Of a stretch of DNA of 51,869 nucleotides, positions 33,027-41,213 are shown one piece after another. The DNA comes from an uncultured Olsenella sp. (lineage in GTDB: Bacteria; Actinomycetota; Coriobacteriia; Coriobacteriales; Atopobiaceae). The notes beneath the pieces are model-generated. The model had not been told where the DNA came from, did no database searches, and saw only the letters and a program-made list of their open reading frames with translations. How positions within the stretch are numbered: the stretch's first letter is position 1; every line of letters starts with the position of its first letter. The translations under genes were made by a program, and so were the position numbers. Location of the stretch: contig URLM01000009.1 in NCBI GenBank assembly GCA_900548775.1, forward strand, positions 1-51,869, read 5' to 3'.

Positions 33027-33908
33027 ATGGCAGACAGCACCATCGAGAAGAACGGTGCCCCCAAGGCACCCAAGGGCGCAAAGCGCTCGCTGGGCACGCC
33101 CGTCTGGATTGCGATCTGCGCGGTCGCCTTGGTCGTGGGCGTCCTTTGCGGCCACTTCCTGCTTTCGAACGGCTCCGGTACCGCATCGGGAAAGACGACC
33201 CTCAGCGAGTCGGACCTCGACTCGACCATCGCGACGTACACCTATGACGGCTCCAGCCACGCGATCACCGCGCGCGAGGTGCTGCAGCAGAACGGGTCGC
33301 TCGAGAACCAGGCAAACAGTGACGGTTCCTACAACGTCCCCTCTGCGGACGACATCCTGAGCTATGCACGCAACAAGGTCGTCCTTGCGGAGGCAGAGAG
33401 CCAGAACATCACCGTGACCGACGACGACGTGAGCAGCTACGCACAGAGCACCCTTGGTACCGACGACTTTGCGACCATCGGCTCCAACTACGGCCTGGAC
33501 GAGGATGCTACCAAGTCTCTCCTCCACGACGCCGCGGTCATCAAGAAGCTCCGCGACTCCGTGATCACCACCACGGTCCCCGACCAGCCCACCGCCCCCA
33601 CCGCGCCCTCTGACGGCAACGAGGACACTGCCTCCGCCGACTACGCGCAGTACATCATCAACCTCGCGGGCGACGAGTGGGACTCCACGAACAACACCTG
33701 GGCGAGCACGGACGGTGCGTACTACTCGGCGCTCTCGACCTACTCCATCTCCAACGACTCCGCGACGTACGCCGCTGCCGAGCAGGCCTACTACGTGGCG
33801 TACTCCAACTACTCCACCGCTGCCTCGCAGGCGTCGAGCGAGTGGACCACCTACGTCAACGGGCTGCTTTCGAAGACCTCCATCCAGATCAACTCGCTGA
33901 CGGTCTAG
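33027..33908 (+). CDS. Membrane-anchored SurA_N-like protein
   Basis: 293 residues. A basic N-terminus (KAPKGAKRS) and one membrane segment (VWIAICAVALVVGVLCGHFLL, split here as about residues 26-46) anchor it with the rest outside the cell. The outer part has a SurA N-terminal-like helical layout: EVLQQNGS, then ILSYARNKVVLAEAESQNITVTDDDV and LLHDAAVIKKLRDSV. A low-complexity Tyr/Ser/Ala-rich C-terminus follows (DSATYAAAEQAYYVAYSNYS). No PPIase domain is present, so it could be a chaperone-like rather than a folding-catalyst protein. ATG 33027 follows GAGAGGTGAG; TAGAAT at 32943 may be its -10. Confidence 0.72.
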   Translation: MADSTIEKNGAPKAPKGAKRSLGTPVWIAICAVALVVGVLCGHFLLSNGSGTASGKTTLSESDLDSTIATYTYDGSSHAITAREVLQQNGSLENQANSDGSYNVPSADDILSYARNKVVLAEAESQNITVTDDDVSSYAQSTLGTDDFATIGSNYGLDEDATKSLLHDAAVIKKLRDSVITTTVPDQPTAPTAPSDGNEDTASADYAQYIINLAGDEWDSTNNTWASTDGAYYSALSTYSISNDSATYAAAEQAYYVAYSNYSTAASQASSEWTTYVNGLLSKTSIQINSLTV

Positions 33909-33941
33909 TGGGGATGGCTGAAAGCAAGGGCGTCACCATGG

Positions 33942-33972
33942 GGGACGGGGCATTGCGCTCCGTCCCTTTTTT
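33942..33972 (+). terminator. Rho-independent terminator after the SurA_N-like gene
   Basis: GGGACGG (33942-33948) pairs with CCGTCCC (33960-33966), followed directly by TTTTTT (33967-33972). It separates the membrane protein from the TudS-PNP gene. Confidence 0.85.
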
Positions 33973-34058
33973 GCTGACAATTTTGATATTCCGCGAGGAA
34001 CGTGTCGCCGACGGCCACGCCAGTGCAGCGCGACGACGGTTGCAAGAGGGGAGTGCCA

Positions 34059-35249
34059 ATGCGTGCGATTGTGAGTGCCTGCCTTCTGGGGAAGCCCGTT
34101 CGCTACGACGGAGGCTCCAAGCCGTGTCGGGCCGTTCTCGACCTTGCCGAGAAGCTCGAGGTTACGCTGGTGTGTCCCGAGACCGCCGCGCGGCTGCCCG
34201 TGCCACGGCCGCCCGCCGAGCAGCGTGACGGACGCGTGTGGCTTCGGGACGGCACCGACGTTACCGAGGCCTTTGGGCGCGGGAGCGAGGAGATGCTCGC
34301 CGTTGCCCGCCGCACGGGGGCACCGCTTGCCGTCCTCAAGGCAAAAAGCCCGTCATGCGGTGTCCACGTCATCTACGATGGTACGTATACCGGTAACTTG
34401 ACCGAGGGGGAGGGCGTCTTTGCTCGCCTCCTCGAGGAGGAGGGGATCTGCGTGGTTAGCGAGGAGACGGTTCAGTCCTGCAAGCCCTCGGTGGAGCATC
34501 CCGTTGCCATTGTGCTGGGAACCGGACTGGGTCACCTGGCAAGGCTCGTCAAGCCGGTGCGACGCATCGACTACCATGACATCGAGGGCTTCCCGGAGTC
34601 CGCTCGTCCCGTTAGGGGTCACGACTTCGAGGCCACCGTTGGCACCATCGACGATGTGCCCGTGGTCGTCTACCCCGGACGCATTCACCTCTACCAGGGC
34701 TACTCCGCCTCCGAGGTGACATGTCTTGTGCGTCACGCGTTCCGCCTTGGATGCCGCGACATCATCTTCGCGTGCGCCACTGGCGCGGTCGAGGGCAACG
34801 CAAAGGTGGGGCTTGGCATTCTCACCGACCAGATCAACCTCACGGGTAGAAACCCGCTCGCCGAGTGGGACGAGCTGCGCGACGTGGATACGCCGTTCGT
34901 GGACATGAGCGCGGCCTTCTCGCCCTACCTGCGCACGCTGGCTCAGGGTGTGGCAGATGACGCTGGCATTGGGCTTCAGCAGGGCGTCTACGCCGGCGTG
35001 CTGGGGCCGTCGTTCGAGACGCCCGCTGAGGTCTCCGCCCTGCGCGCGATGGGGGTCTCGTTCACGGGCATGTCCACGGTGAACGAGGTCATCATGGCGC
35101 GTGCGCTCGACATGAACGTTCTGGGGCTCACGCTTGCCACCAACATGGCTGGCTCTGCCGAGACGAACCACGAGTCCGTGCTCGCGTGTGCCGACCGCTA
35201 CTCCGAGGACTTCGAGCGCTTGGTGCGCGGCGTGCTGAGGATGCTGTAG
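34059..35249 (+). CDS. Fusion of TudS/DUF523 desulfidase domain and purine nucleoside phosphorylase
   Basis: 396 residues holding two complete domains. Residues 1-~140 are DUF523, the family of thiouracil desulfidase TudS: VSACLLGKPVRYDGGS (Cys8), LVCPE (Cys39, Glu41) and KSPSCGVHVIYDG (Cys100) supply the three cluster cysteines and the acid known in TudS. Residues ~147-396 are a trimeric-type purine nucleoside phosphorylase: IVLGTGLGHL (about 151-160), VVYPGRIHLYQGYSASEV, FACATGAVE, VLGPSFETPAEVSALRAMG and LATNMAGSAE. The fusion suggests desulfuration of a thiopurine or thiolated nucleoside coupled to phosphorolysis. ATG 34059 follows AGAGGGGAG. It ends facing a convergent gene across an array of palindromes. 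Confidence 0.88.
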   Translation: MRAIVSACLLGKPVRYDGGSKPCRAVLDLAEKLEVTLVCPETAARLPVPRPPAEQRDGRVWLRDGTDVTEAFGRGSEEMLAVARRTGAPLAVLKAKSPSCGVHVIYDGTYTGNLTEGEGVFARLLEEEGICVVSEETVQSCKPSVEHPVAIVLGTGLGHLARLVKPVRRIDYHDIEGFPESARPVRGHDFEATVGTIDDVPVVVYPGRIHLYQGYSASEVTCLVRHAFRLGCRDIIFACATGAVEGNAKVGLGILTDQINLTGRNPLAEWDELRDVDTPFVDMSAAFSPYLRTLAQGVADDAGIGLQQGVYAGVLGPSFETPAEVSALRAMGVSFTGMSTVNEVIMARALDMNVLGLTLATNMAGSAETNHESVLACADRYSEDFERLVRGVLRML

Positions 35250-35270
35250 GACGGCGGTGGGTCGCTGGGC

Positions 35271-35587
35271 GCTGGCGCCGGGCTCGTGACGCCGGAGGAT
35301 ACGTTTTAGCAGGGAATCCGTACTAACCTCGCCCTCCGGCGTCATTTCGACGCCGGAGGGCGCATCTCGTACGGAATCCCGTCGGGAGCCCTCCCTCCGG
35401 CGCCTTTTTCTCGCCGGAAGGCGCATTCTCGCAGTAGCGCCGACGGCAACCTTCCCTCCGGCGTTATTTCGACGCCGGAGGGCGCATCTCGTACGGAGTC
35501 CCGTCGGTAACCGGTGCTTCGGCGCCATTTTCTCGCCGGAAGGGCTTATTTCTCCGCTGCGTCTGCAGGAATCGGTCCTCTGGCGTC
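35271..35587. repeat. 61-bp-period tandem palindrome array between convergent genes
   Basis: Five units recur at exactly 61 bases. The left arms CCCTCCGGCG start at 35332, 35393 and 35454, with worn versions at 35271, 35515 and 35576. Units 35331-35361 and 35453-35483 are perfect hairpins: 13 bases (GCCCTCCGGCGTC) on the left, loop ATTTC or nearly so, GACGCCGGAGGGC on the right. Between hairpins lies GCATCTCGTACGGAATCCCGT, well kept in alternate units. The array fills the gap between the plus-strand TudS-PNP gene and a minus-strand gene. Confidence 0.9.
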
Positions 35588-35602
35588 ACAACAGGCCGTA
35601 GG

Positions 35603-36412
35603 CTACAGTGCACCGTCATGCAGCGCGTCACCAAGGAAGTCATTGTCAAAGGGAACAGCATCCGGCAGGTCGAGTGCGTCATCGGCGGCGAAGACGATGT
35701 AGTTCTCGCCGACGTTCCGGTGGTCCACCACGAGGGTAATCGCCACATGCGCAAAGGTCGCCGACAGGCCGGCGACCACGCTCCTCAGAAAGCCGTTTCC
35801 TGGGTCGTTCTCGTCTGGAACAACGTTGGCGAGAAGGACGCCATGCGGAGAAAGCGCCTGGTGTGCAGCTTGAAACGCGTCAACCGTCGCAAGGGTGCGC
35901 ACGGGAGCGTCGCGGATAAAGGCGTCGAGGACGATCGCGTCGTACGAGGAGTACGTGGCGTTATCGAGCACCTGGCGGCCGTCCGCGCAGATGACGTTGA
36001 GCTGGCCACCTGCGCGCCTCTGCAGCTCGCAGGCCTCGTCCAGGTAGAACCAGCGTCCCGCGGCCTCGATGATCGCCGGATCTATCTCGACCACGTCTGT
36101 CACGACTTCAGGGTGCTTCTCGGCAACGTATTTTGGAAACGCAAAGCCACCGCCGCCTATGGCGAGAAGTCGCTGTACGTTGGGCACCAGGTCAAAGACG
36201 CGGCAGAATGCTCTGTGGTAGGCAAACGGCGGGTCCATGCGGTGGGGACCCAGCAAGGTCGCGGACTGCCAGACGCCTCCCGTGCTGAGGATTCGCTGCC
36301 AGACGCCATGAACACGCGAGGTGTGAACGAGTGCGAGGCCAGACTGCGTGCGCACCACGTGCGGGAGAAGCTCGGCGGGGGAGGGGAAGTGGCCGTTTGA
36401 GTTGTCTTTCAT
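35603..36412 (-). CDS. Spermidine-synthase-like methyltransferase-fold protein
   Basis: 269 residues on the minus strand. The Rossmann core matches polyamine aminopropyltransferases: LLAIGGGGFAFPKYVAEKHP (about 82-101), VVEIDPAIIEAAGRWF, VICADGRQVLDN and YDAIVLDAFIRDAPV. The second catalytic-site Asp normally seen as DSSDP is here DAFIRDAP, so true spermidine synthesis is doubtful. Similar stand-alone proteins are common and uncharacterised. The start at 36412 is preferred because GGGAGGG precedes it; a longer frame to 36595 has no ribosome site. It is the only convincing minus-strand gene in the window and converges on the TudS-PNP gene. Confidence 0.8.
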   Translation of the reverse strand: MKDNSNGHFPSPAELLPHVVRTQSGLALVHTSRVHGVWQRILSTGGVWQSATLLGPHRMDPPFAYHRAFCRVFDLVPNVQRLLAIGGGGFAFPKYVAEKHPEVVTDVVEIDPAIIEAAGRWFYLDEACELQRRAGGQLNVICADGRQVLDNATYSSYDAIVLDAFIRDAPVRTLATVDAFQAAHQALSPHGVLLANVVPDENDPGNGFLRSVVAGLSATFAHVAITLVVDHRNVGENYIVFAADDALDLPDAVPFDNDFLGDALHDGAL

Positions 36413-36881
36413 GTCATCCCTCCCGCTGCCTGCTGCCTGCGTAGGCTCACCATCATAGCGGTGAGGGGTGTACTTGGACGTCGCGGGGCTGGAAGCTGGT
36501 CGCTTTAGTGCCGTGCCAGTTGCTTGGGTGTGATTGGGAGGGCAGTAATCGCGCTTGCGAAGGTGGAGTGCACAAAAATCGCGGTTGCCGGTCAAAATTC
36601 GGGGTTTCGCTTAGTATCACCTTGCAAGTGCCATTTGTCTACCTGCGGCTCCGCAAAAAGTTAGAGTTTTCGTACTCGGCGATTCGCCGAAAATGGGCCG
36701 GCAACCGCAATTTTTGGGCAGGAAGGTGCTCCTCGGCAACCCTGATGGGTGCTAAGTGCCGCGTGCGAAACGCTATGGGGTTCGTGTACGTCCATCCGGC
36801 GAGGGAATCCATGGAGAAATCCGCCGTAAGGCTTGCAAAGCGGAGCGCGTCCCCGTATAGTAGTTGAGCGCTCAAGCGCAG
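36413..36881. other. 469-base intergenic region upstream of tRNA-Thr
   Basis: It holds the promoter of the minus-strand gene (boxes not placed), the inverted-repeat element at 36574-36715, and the tRNA-Thr promoter region. No coding frame is supported; the plus frame 36508-36867 has no domain or ribosome site. Confidence 0.5.
36574..36715. repeat. MITE-like element with 20-bp terminal inverted repeats
   Basis: AAAAATCGCGGTTGCCGGTC (36574-36593) is matched by GGCCGGCAACCGCAATTTTT (36696-36715), 18 of 20 complementary. The ~100-base interior is AT-richer than its surroundings and carries a second small palindrome TCGGCGATTCGCCGA (36677-36691). It encodes nothing. The size and ends resemble a miniature inverted-repeat element, but no target-site duplication was verified. 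Confidence 0.55.
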
Positions 36882-36957
36882 GCCAGCATAGCTCAGTTGG
36901 TAGAGCACCGCTCTCGTAAAGCGGGGGTCATCAGTTCGAGTCTGATTGCTGGCTCCA
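36882..36957 (+). tRNA. tRNA-Thr (anticodon CGU)
   Basis: Full cloverleaf: acceptor GCCAGCA (36882-36888) pairs with TGCTGGC (36947-36953), discriminator T, encoded CCA at 36955-36957. The D arm is AGCTCAGTTGGTAGAGC, the anticodon stem-loop is CCGCT-CTCGTAA-AGCGG with anticodon CGT, and the T arm includes GTTCGAGTC. It forms the left boundary of the lower-GC PTS island. Confidence 0.97.
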
Positions 36958-36967
36958 GTGTTTTCGC

Positions 36968-36998
36968 AGGTCAGGGCATATATTGTCCTGACCTTTCT
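36968..36998 (+). terminator. Terminator of tRNA-Thr
   Basis: AGGTCAGG (36968-36975) pairs with CCTGACCT (36987-36994) over an AT-rich loop, followed by TTCTCG. It stands 10 bases after the tRNA. Confidence 0.75.
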
Positions 36999-37762
36999 CG
37001 TTAGTATGAGGACGATTTTCTGCAAAAGGGTTGAATCCAGGGTAGGAATCCGTGCGTTAGCAATATGCGGAATCCCCGTATTCCAGATTTGCCCCCTCAT
37101 AGACCTTGTCGTGGGCGTCCGTGCGCATGTGTGAGGGCATTGATTTGAGATTCGGTACAAAATCCCCGCTTGCCCTTTGCGGGACTTGGTGCGCAGTCCA
37201 TGTGGATGAACTGGAGTCCCTTGCGGATGACGGGAAGAACCTGCTCACGGAGGGAGATGAGCAAAAATTCGCCGCTGGTGAAGAGATTTCATTTGGCCAA
37301 GATGAGAGTTTCTTAACGGGCGGTAATCCCCAATCTCCCTCGGAACTCATTTATTGAGCGGGTCCACTCGTTTGCATGTCAGAATTGCACGATTTGGCAG
37401 TCTTGCACAGTGCAAATACCGAATAAGGCTGTCAGGGATGCGCCCCTTCTGATCGACCATTTGAACGGCCGTTTTTCAGCCTTAGACGGTTTGCCGAAAC
37501 AATCTCAAATCAACCATGGCTATTTTAGTTAAACAATATATGTGGCTAACCGTATGTGACGACTTGGAATTGAGAATGCAATAACACAAACAAAGACAAG
37601 GTAAACGATGCTGTCTGCCTTTGTAAACGATGCTCGTGCGTCTCTGAGCACAGTTGTTTGCATGCAGCCCGTGAGAGCGCATTTCGTATTTTGGTAATTC
37701 TCGCGCATCTCACAAGGCGTGAAAATGGAAACCAGAGATGGCATAAAACTAAGGAGGGGATT
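36999..37762. other. AT-rich gap between tRNA-Thr and the PTS island regulator
   Basis: About 760 bases with no confident gene. A small frame (ATG 37127 to 37357, ~76 codons, acidic, ...WCAVHVDELESLADDGKNLL...) has coding-like composition but no recognised domain and is probably a remnant. The 3' part (37400-37760) is notably AT-rich and must hold the PRD-regulator promoter and the 37601/37623 direct repeat. AAGGAGGG at 37751 is the regulator's ribosome site. Confidence 0.45.
37601..37634 (+). promoter_or_regulatory. Direct repeat GTAAACGATGCT x2, 22-bp spaced
   Basis: GTAAACGATGCT occurs at 37601-37612 and again at 37623-37634. The 22-base offset is two helical turns, so a dimeric regulator could bind both on one face. 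It lies about 130 bases before the PRD activator start, a sensible place for an operator. Confidence 0.5.
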
Positions 37763-39850
37763 GTGGTTCGGGCAAACCTAAATGGGCGCCAACGCAACGA
37801 GCTTCATGATCTCTCCAAGGCTGTCGATGGAATTCTCGTTGCTGACATGATGTCCAAGTACAAGATATCTCGGCGCAGTGTGTATTACGACATCGAGAAG
37901 ATTCATCAATGGCTCTCGAGTGAAGGGCTTGGACACATCTCTGTTGTAAACCAAGTGATAAGTGCAGACGGCATCTCTTGGAGCCGGCTGGGGCGCTTCT
38001 TTGGCGAACGTTCGTCTACCCATTTCTCGCTCGAGGAAAGAAGGGCTCTGACAGCGGTTCTGATTGTGTTGTCTATTGACCCAGTGACCATCGCCTCGCT
38101 TATGGATTACTTCGGCGTGAGCAGAAACACGACAATTGCTGACATTCGCGAACTGCGGACAGAACTCTATCCGAGGGGCCTTGAGCTCGAGAGCTCTCCT
38201 ACTGGCGGTTACTCTGTCAAGGGTGACGAGATAACGCTGAGGAAGTACATCTGGCTTAAGCTGCAGGAGTTGGCGGCTTCCGGACGGGCGACTGATGTTA
38301 AACGCCACCTACAGGTAACGCTCACAAAGGCGACTAACAACGACATCGATTATTACGAGCTTTGTCGTAGTCTCATCAAGCAGTATGAATCAGACCTTCA
38401 AACACGCTGCTTCCTGGATTCAGCTGGTCTTGAGGGAATGATGATCCAGGTTTCCTGGTTGCGGGGACTAGCTGGGCATTGGGTTGAGATGGGGCGCGAG
38501 GAACAGCTGACCCTGATGGGGACGGCGTCCTTCCGCTCCGTCCAAATGAGTGCAGAGAAGCTAAAGAGGGTCGGAATAATACTCCCCTCTGAAGAAGTTC
38601 TCTATATCACCTCGTTGCTGCTGGGAATCAAGACCGCAGACTTCATGGCTCACAGCGAAGAAGATCACTATATTTCAAACCTGACCGAGCGCCTGATTGC
38701 AAACTTTGAGCGAGTCGGCTGCCTCACTTTCGTGAATAAAGGCTACGTCCACGAACAGCTAACTCACCATATTCGTCCTCTCTACTATCGTCAGAAGTAT
38801 GGCATCTCTGCCCACAACCCCCTCACAAATGACATCCAGAAGATGTATCCGATGACCTATGAGTTCACCCGTAGAGCTGCAACGCTCTCGGGGATGGGAC
38901 AGCTCTCTGACGATGAACTTGCGTACCTGACAGTGTATCTATCCTCGGATCTTGACAATAAGATGCTTGAGCAGGGCGACACAAGTGCAACCAAGGTCCT
39001 GGTGATTGGCGCCTCGAATATGTCCACGGCAACCCTGGTCAAAGAACAGCTAGTGGATGCCGTGGGTATCCAGTTTGACTTTGACTACGAAGAGCCAGAG
39101 AAGCTCAAGCGTTGGACTCTCGACAGCTATGCGTTAGTCCTTACGCTCGTCCAGCTCCCTCCCGAAATTTCTGGCGAGAACATCGTCAGCATCACTCCAT
39201 TTCTCTCTGACGATAACCGTCAGCAGATATATGGAGTCCTTAGGAGAAATAGGATCATCTCTCGCTATGCCTCCCTCATTGACGGAATCATCAAAATTGT
39301 AAGCAATAGCCTCCCCGAACACGACGCAACGATTCTCGAGTCCGATAAGCTTCATTTCGAACTATTTCGGTTTTTTGATGAGAGAGACCGGGGACTCATG
39401 GGGCCTCCGGTGATTCAAAGCCAGGGCTCTTGCATCCTTCCGGACACGATTGCGGTCTCAGAAGGGTCAACTTGGAAGGAAGCGGTTATCGCTGGGGCGC
39501 TCGTTCTGCAAAATAGAGCAACCTCCAGCAGACTCGTTGAGCGGATGGAGAACATCATACGGTCGCGTAGGCTTCTCTACTATCGACCTGAGAAGGACGT
39601 CGTTGTTGTCAGATGCCCCATGTATGGAGACGAGGGCGCTCATGTTGCTGCCCAGGTGGTTGTTTCTCCGGACGGGGTTAGATTCCCAGACGGAGAAATT
39701 GCACGGGTCGTCATCTGCATCGCGACAATTAATAGGTACTCACACTGGGGAACACTCTACGCGCTGTATGAGTGGCTGTCTGTTCCAGATCATGTTGCCG
39801 AGCTTGAAGATAGTAGTCCTGTTGGGCTGAATAGGGGAGGCAAGCGATGA
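37763..39850 (+). CDS. BglG/MtlR-type transcriptional activator with PRD and PTS-like domains
   Basis: 695 residues. Two N-terminal winged helices (about 5-120, with KYKISRRSVYYDIEKIHQWL and YFGVSRNTTIADIRELR) are followed by two PTS-regulation domains; the second is clear from LTHHIRPLYYRQKYGISAHNPL and IQKMYPMTYEF. An EIIB-like domain comes next (VLVIGASNMSTATL, about 445-460), and a C-terminal EIIA-like domain completes it. The EIIB-like loop has no Cys, and the usual EIIA His motif is not evident, so phosphorylation may reach only the PRD histidines. GTG 37763 after AAGGAGGG is preferred to an ATG 105 bases upstream. It surely regulates the galactitol-type PTS genes just downstream. Confidence 0.88.
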   Translation: MVRANLNGRQRNELHDLSKAVDGILVADMMSKYKISRRSVYYDIEKIHQWLSSEGLGHISVVNQVISADGISWSRLGRFFGERSSTHFSLEERRALTAVLIVLSIDPVTIASLMDYFGVSRNTTIADIRELRTELYPRGLELESSPTGGYSVKGDEITLRKYIWLKLQELAASGRATDVKRHLQVTLTKATNNDIDYYELCRSLIKQYESDLQTRCFLDSAGLEGMMIQVSWLRGLAGHWVEMGREEQLTLMGTASFRSVQMSAEKLKRVGIILPSEEVLYITSLLLGIKTADFMAHSEEDHYISNLTERLIANFERVGCLTFVNKGYVHEQLTHHIRPLYYRQKYGISAHNPLTNDIQKMYPMTYEFTRRAATLSGMGQLSDDELAYLTVYLSSDLDNKMLEQGDTSATKVLVIGASNMSTATLVKEQLVDAVGIQFDFDYEEPEKLKRWTLDSYALVLTLVQLPPEISGENIVSITPFLSDDNRQQIYGVLRRNRIISRYASLIDGIIKIVSNSLPEHDATILESDKLHFELFRFFDERDRGLMGPPVIQSQGSCILPDTIAVSEGSTWKEAVIAGALVLQNRATSSRLVERMENIIRSRRLLYYRPEKDVVVVRCPMYGDEGAHVAAQVVVSPDGVRFPDGEIARVVICIATINRYSHWGTLYALYEWLSVPDHVAELEDSSPVGLNRGGKR

Positions 39851-40290
39851 GCGCGAAGAAAAGGCTCGTTTACAATGGGCGTCACGGCCTTCCCGAGGGA
39901 ACCAGGTGCTTTTGGTGCGGCTCAGGCGATGCCAATCCCGAGTTCATCCTTAATCCCGGCGGATCCCCGTTGCTAGCCTGCTGCAACCAAGCGGAGTACG
40001 AGAAGGCAAAGGCATTCATTAATAAGGACAACAAGGTTCGTATCCCCTACTATCTCGTGCTCTTCGTTCTTCTCGTGGTAAACCTCTTCTTTATCGGTAT
40101 GGATATCCATACTTGGTGGTCATATGCTCCGCTCCTAGGAATCTGCCTTACGGTACTCGTATGGCCTGCGGTGTTTACTCACTACGAGTTCTACGTTCGT
40201 CTGGGGCTCGTTAAGACCAGACGGGTCATTAGGTTTATCGCCTGCGCTGTTGCCCTTCTCTCGATACTTGCGGCCTTGAGTGTCCTATAG
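39847..40290 (+). CDS. Small membrane protein with cysteine-rich head, in the PTS operon
   Basis: 147 residues, unrecognised. The N-terminal cytoplasmic head has CFWCGSG and ACCNQAEYEKAKAF, a possible four-Cys zinc site. Three hydrophobic segments follow (YYLVLFVLLVVNLFFIG, WWSYAPLLGICLTVLVWP and IRFIACAVALLSILAALSVL, about 70-86, 92-110 and 127-147). ATG 39847 overlaps the PRD-regulator stop, so it is co-translated with it and lies directly ahead of EIIA. That conserved-looking coupling suggests a role in the PTS system, but no such component is known to me. Confidence 0.75.
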   Translation: MSAKKRLVYNGRHGLPEGTRCFWCGSGDANPEFILNPGGSPLLACCNQAEYEKAKAFINKDNKVRIPYYLVLFVLLVVNLFFIGMDIHTWWSYAPLLGICLTVLVWPAVFTHYEFYVRLGLVKTRRVIRFIACAVALLSILAALSVL

Positions 40291-40366
40291 GCCACAGGCA
40301 AACAATTAGAAAACTGGGAAGACGTCGCTAGGCGTCTCTGGCTACCCCTGTGAGGAGGTGAGTTGA

Positions 40367-40828
40367 ATGAATAAGCTACTCGATGAGAATCTCGTCTTCA
40401 TTGACGCCGAGGTTGCCACTTCGGAGGATGCAATCAATCTCATGGCATCGAGGCTCAGGGAACTCGGCTACGTAAAAGAGGGCTATGCTCAGATGGTCCT
40501 TGATAGAGAGAAGGTCTTTCCTACCGGTTTGCCTGGCAAATCGATGTGCATTGCAATTCCCCACACGGATCCAACGCTTGTTGTAAAACCGGCTATCGGC
40601 GTCATCGTCCCCAAAGAACCGGTCGAGTTCAGCATGATGGGGGAGCCTGATACAAAGCTTCAGGTTAGTCTCATCATGCCGCTTGTGATAAAGGACTCCA
40701 ACAAGCAGATTGACCTCCTGAGGGCAATGATGCACGTAATCCAGGACGACGATCTTCTCCGTGCCGTTAGGACTTCCGATAGTCCGCAGGAAATTGTCTC
40801 GCTCCTTCACGAGCTGGACGAAGCATAA
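40367..40828 (+). CDS. PTS EIIA component (fructose/galactitol type)
   Basis: 153-residue cytoplasmic phosphocarrier that takes phosphate from HPr and hands it to EIIB. The phosphorylated His is His66 in MCIAIPHTDPT, within the family context of FPTGLPGKSMCIAIPH. It has the expected length for a stand-alone EIIA of the fructose-mannitol fold that serves galactitol systems. AGGAGGTGAG precedes ATG 40367. EIIB, EIIC and the PRD activator are adjacent. Confidence 0.92.
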   Translation: MNKLLDENLVFIDAEVATSEDAINLMASRLRELGYVKEGYAQMVLDREKVFPTGLPGKSMCIAIPHTDPTLVVKPAIGVIVPKEPVEFSMMGEPDTKLQVSLIMPLVIKDSNKQIDLLRAMMHVIQDDDLLRAVRTSDSPQEIVSLLHELDEA

Positions 40829-40870
40829 GCATTCTTCCTAGAAATCACATTCAGAACAATGGGGTGAACT

Positions 40871-41176
40871 ATGAGACCGGTACGTATTTTGTGCGTCTGT
40901 GGTTCGGGCACCGCCACCTCGGCAATGCTCGCGGCAAAGCTCCAGGATGTCCTTGAGGAGCATGGGTACCAGCTTGACTCTGACGAGACCAATCCTCCCG
41001 GCGTGCCTATTGCAATGATGACTAACGATTGGGATTTGATTGCCTTTACTAGCCCCATTGAGGATGACCCCGGAATACCCATGCTCAATGCAACAGGTTT
41101 CCTCGTTGGCATCAACGAGGACGAGTTCATCGAGCAACTCATGGATGAGGTTGGCAAGCTTGACCTTTCCGAATAG
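40871..41176 (+). CDS. PTS EIIB component (galactitol type)
   Basis: 101 residues, the size of GatB. The phosphorylated Cys is Cys10 in ILCVCGSGTATS, at the start of the P-loop-like turn. It passes phosphate from EIIA to the sugar carried by EIIC. It follows EIIA by 42 bases and precedes EIIC by 37. Confidence 0.9.
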   Translation: MRPVRILCVCGSGTATSAMLAAKLQDVLEEHGYQLDSDETNPPGVPIAMMTNDWDLIAFTSPIEDDPGIPMLNATGFLVGINEDEFIEQLMDEVGKLDLSE

Positions 41177-41213
41177 ATAGAGACCTCGCTACCACAGAAT
41201 AAGGAGGCTTTCG

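Noticed and set aside
34353..35528. 391-residue minus-strand frame opposite the TudS-PNP gene
   Set aside because: Shadow of the fusion gene running into the palindrome array; no recognisable domain.
35271..35587. Periodic array considered as CRISPR
   Set aside because: The repeated part is itself a long palindrome, the spacers are repeated too, and no cas genes are near. It does not have constant repeats with unique spacers.
35618..36400. 260-residue plus-strand frame opposite the spermidine-synthase-like gene
   Set aside because: The minus-strand reading has clear Rossmann and spermidine-synthase motifs; the plus-strand one has none.
36639..37160. Minus-strand 173-residue frame containing NQTRTDDPRFTRAVLYQLSY
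   Set aside because: This is the antisense translation of the tRNA-Thr gene and its flanks, a well-known false protein in databases.
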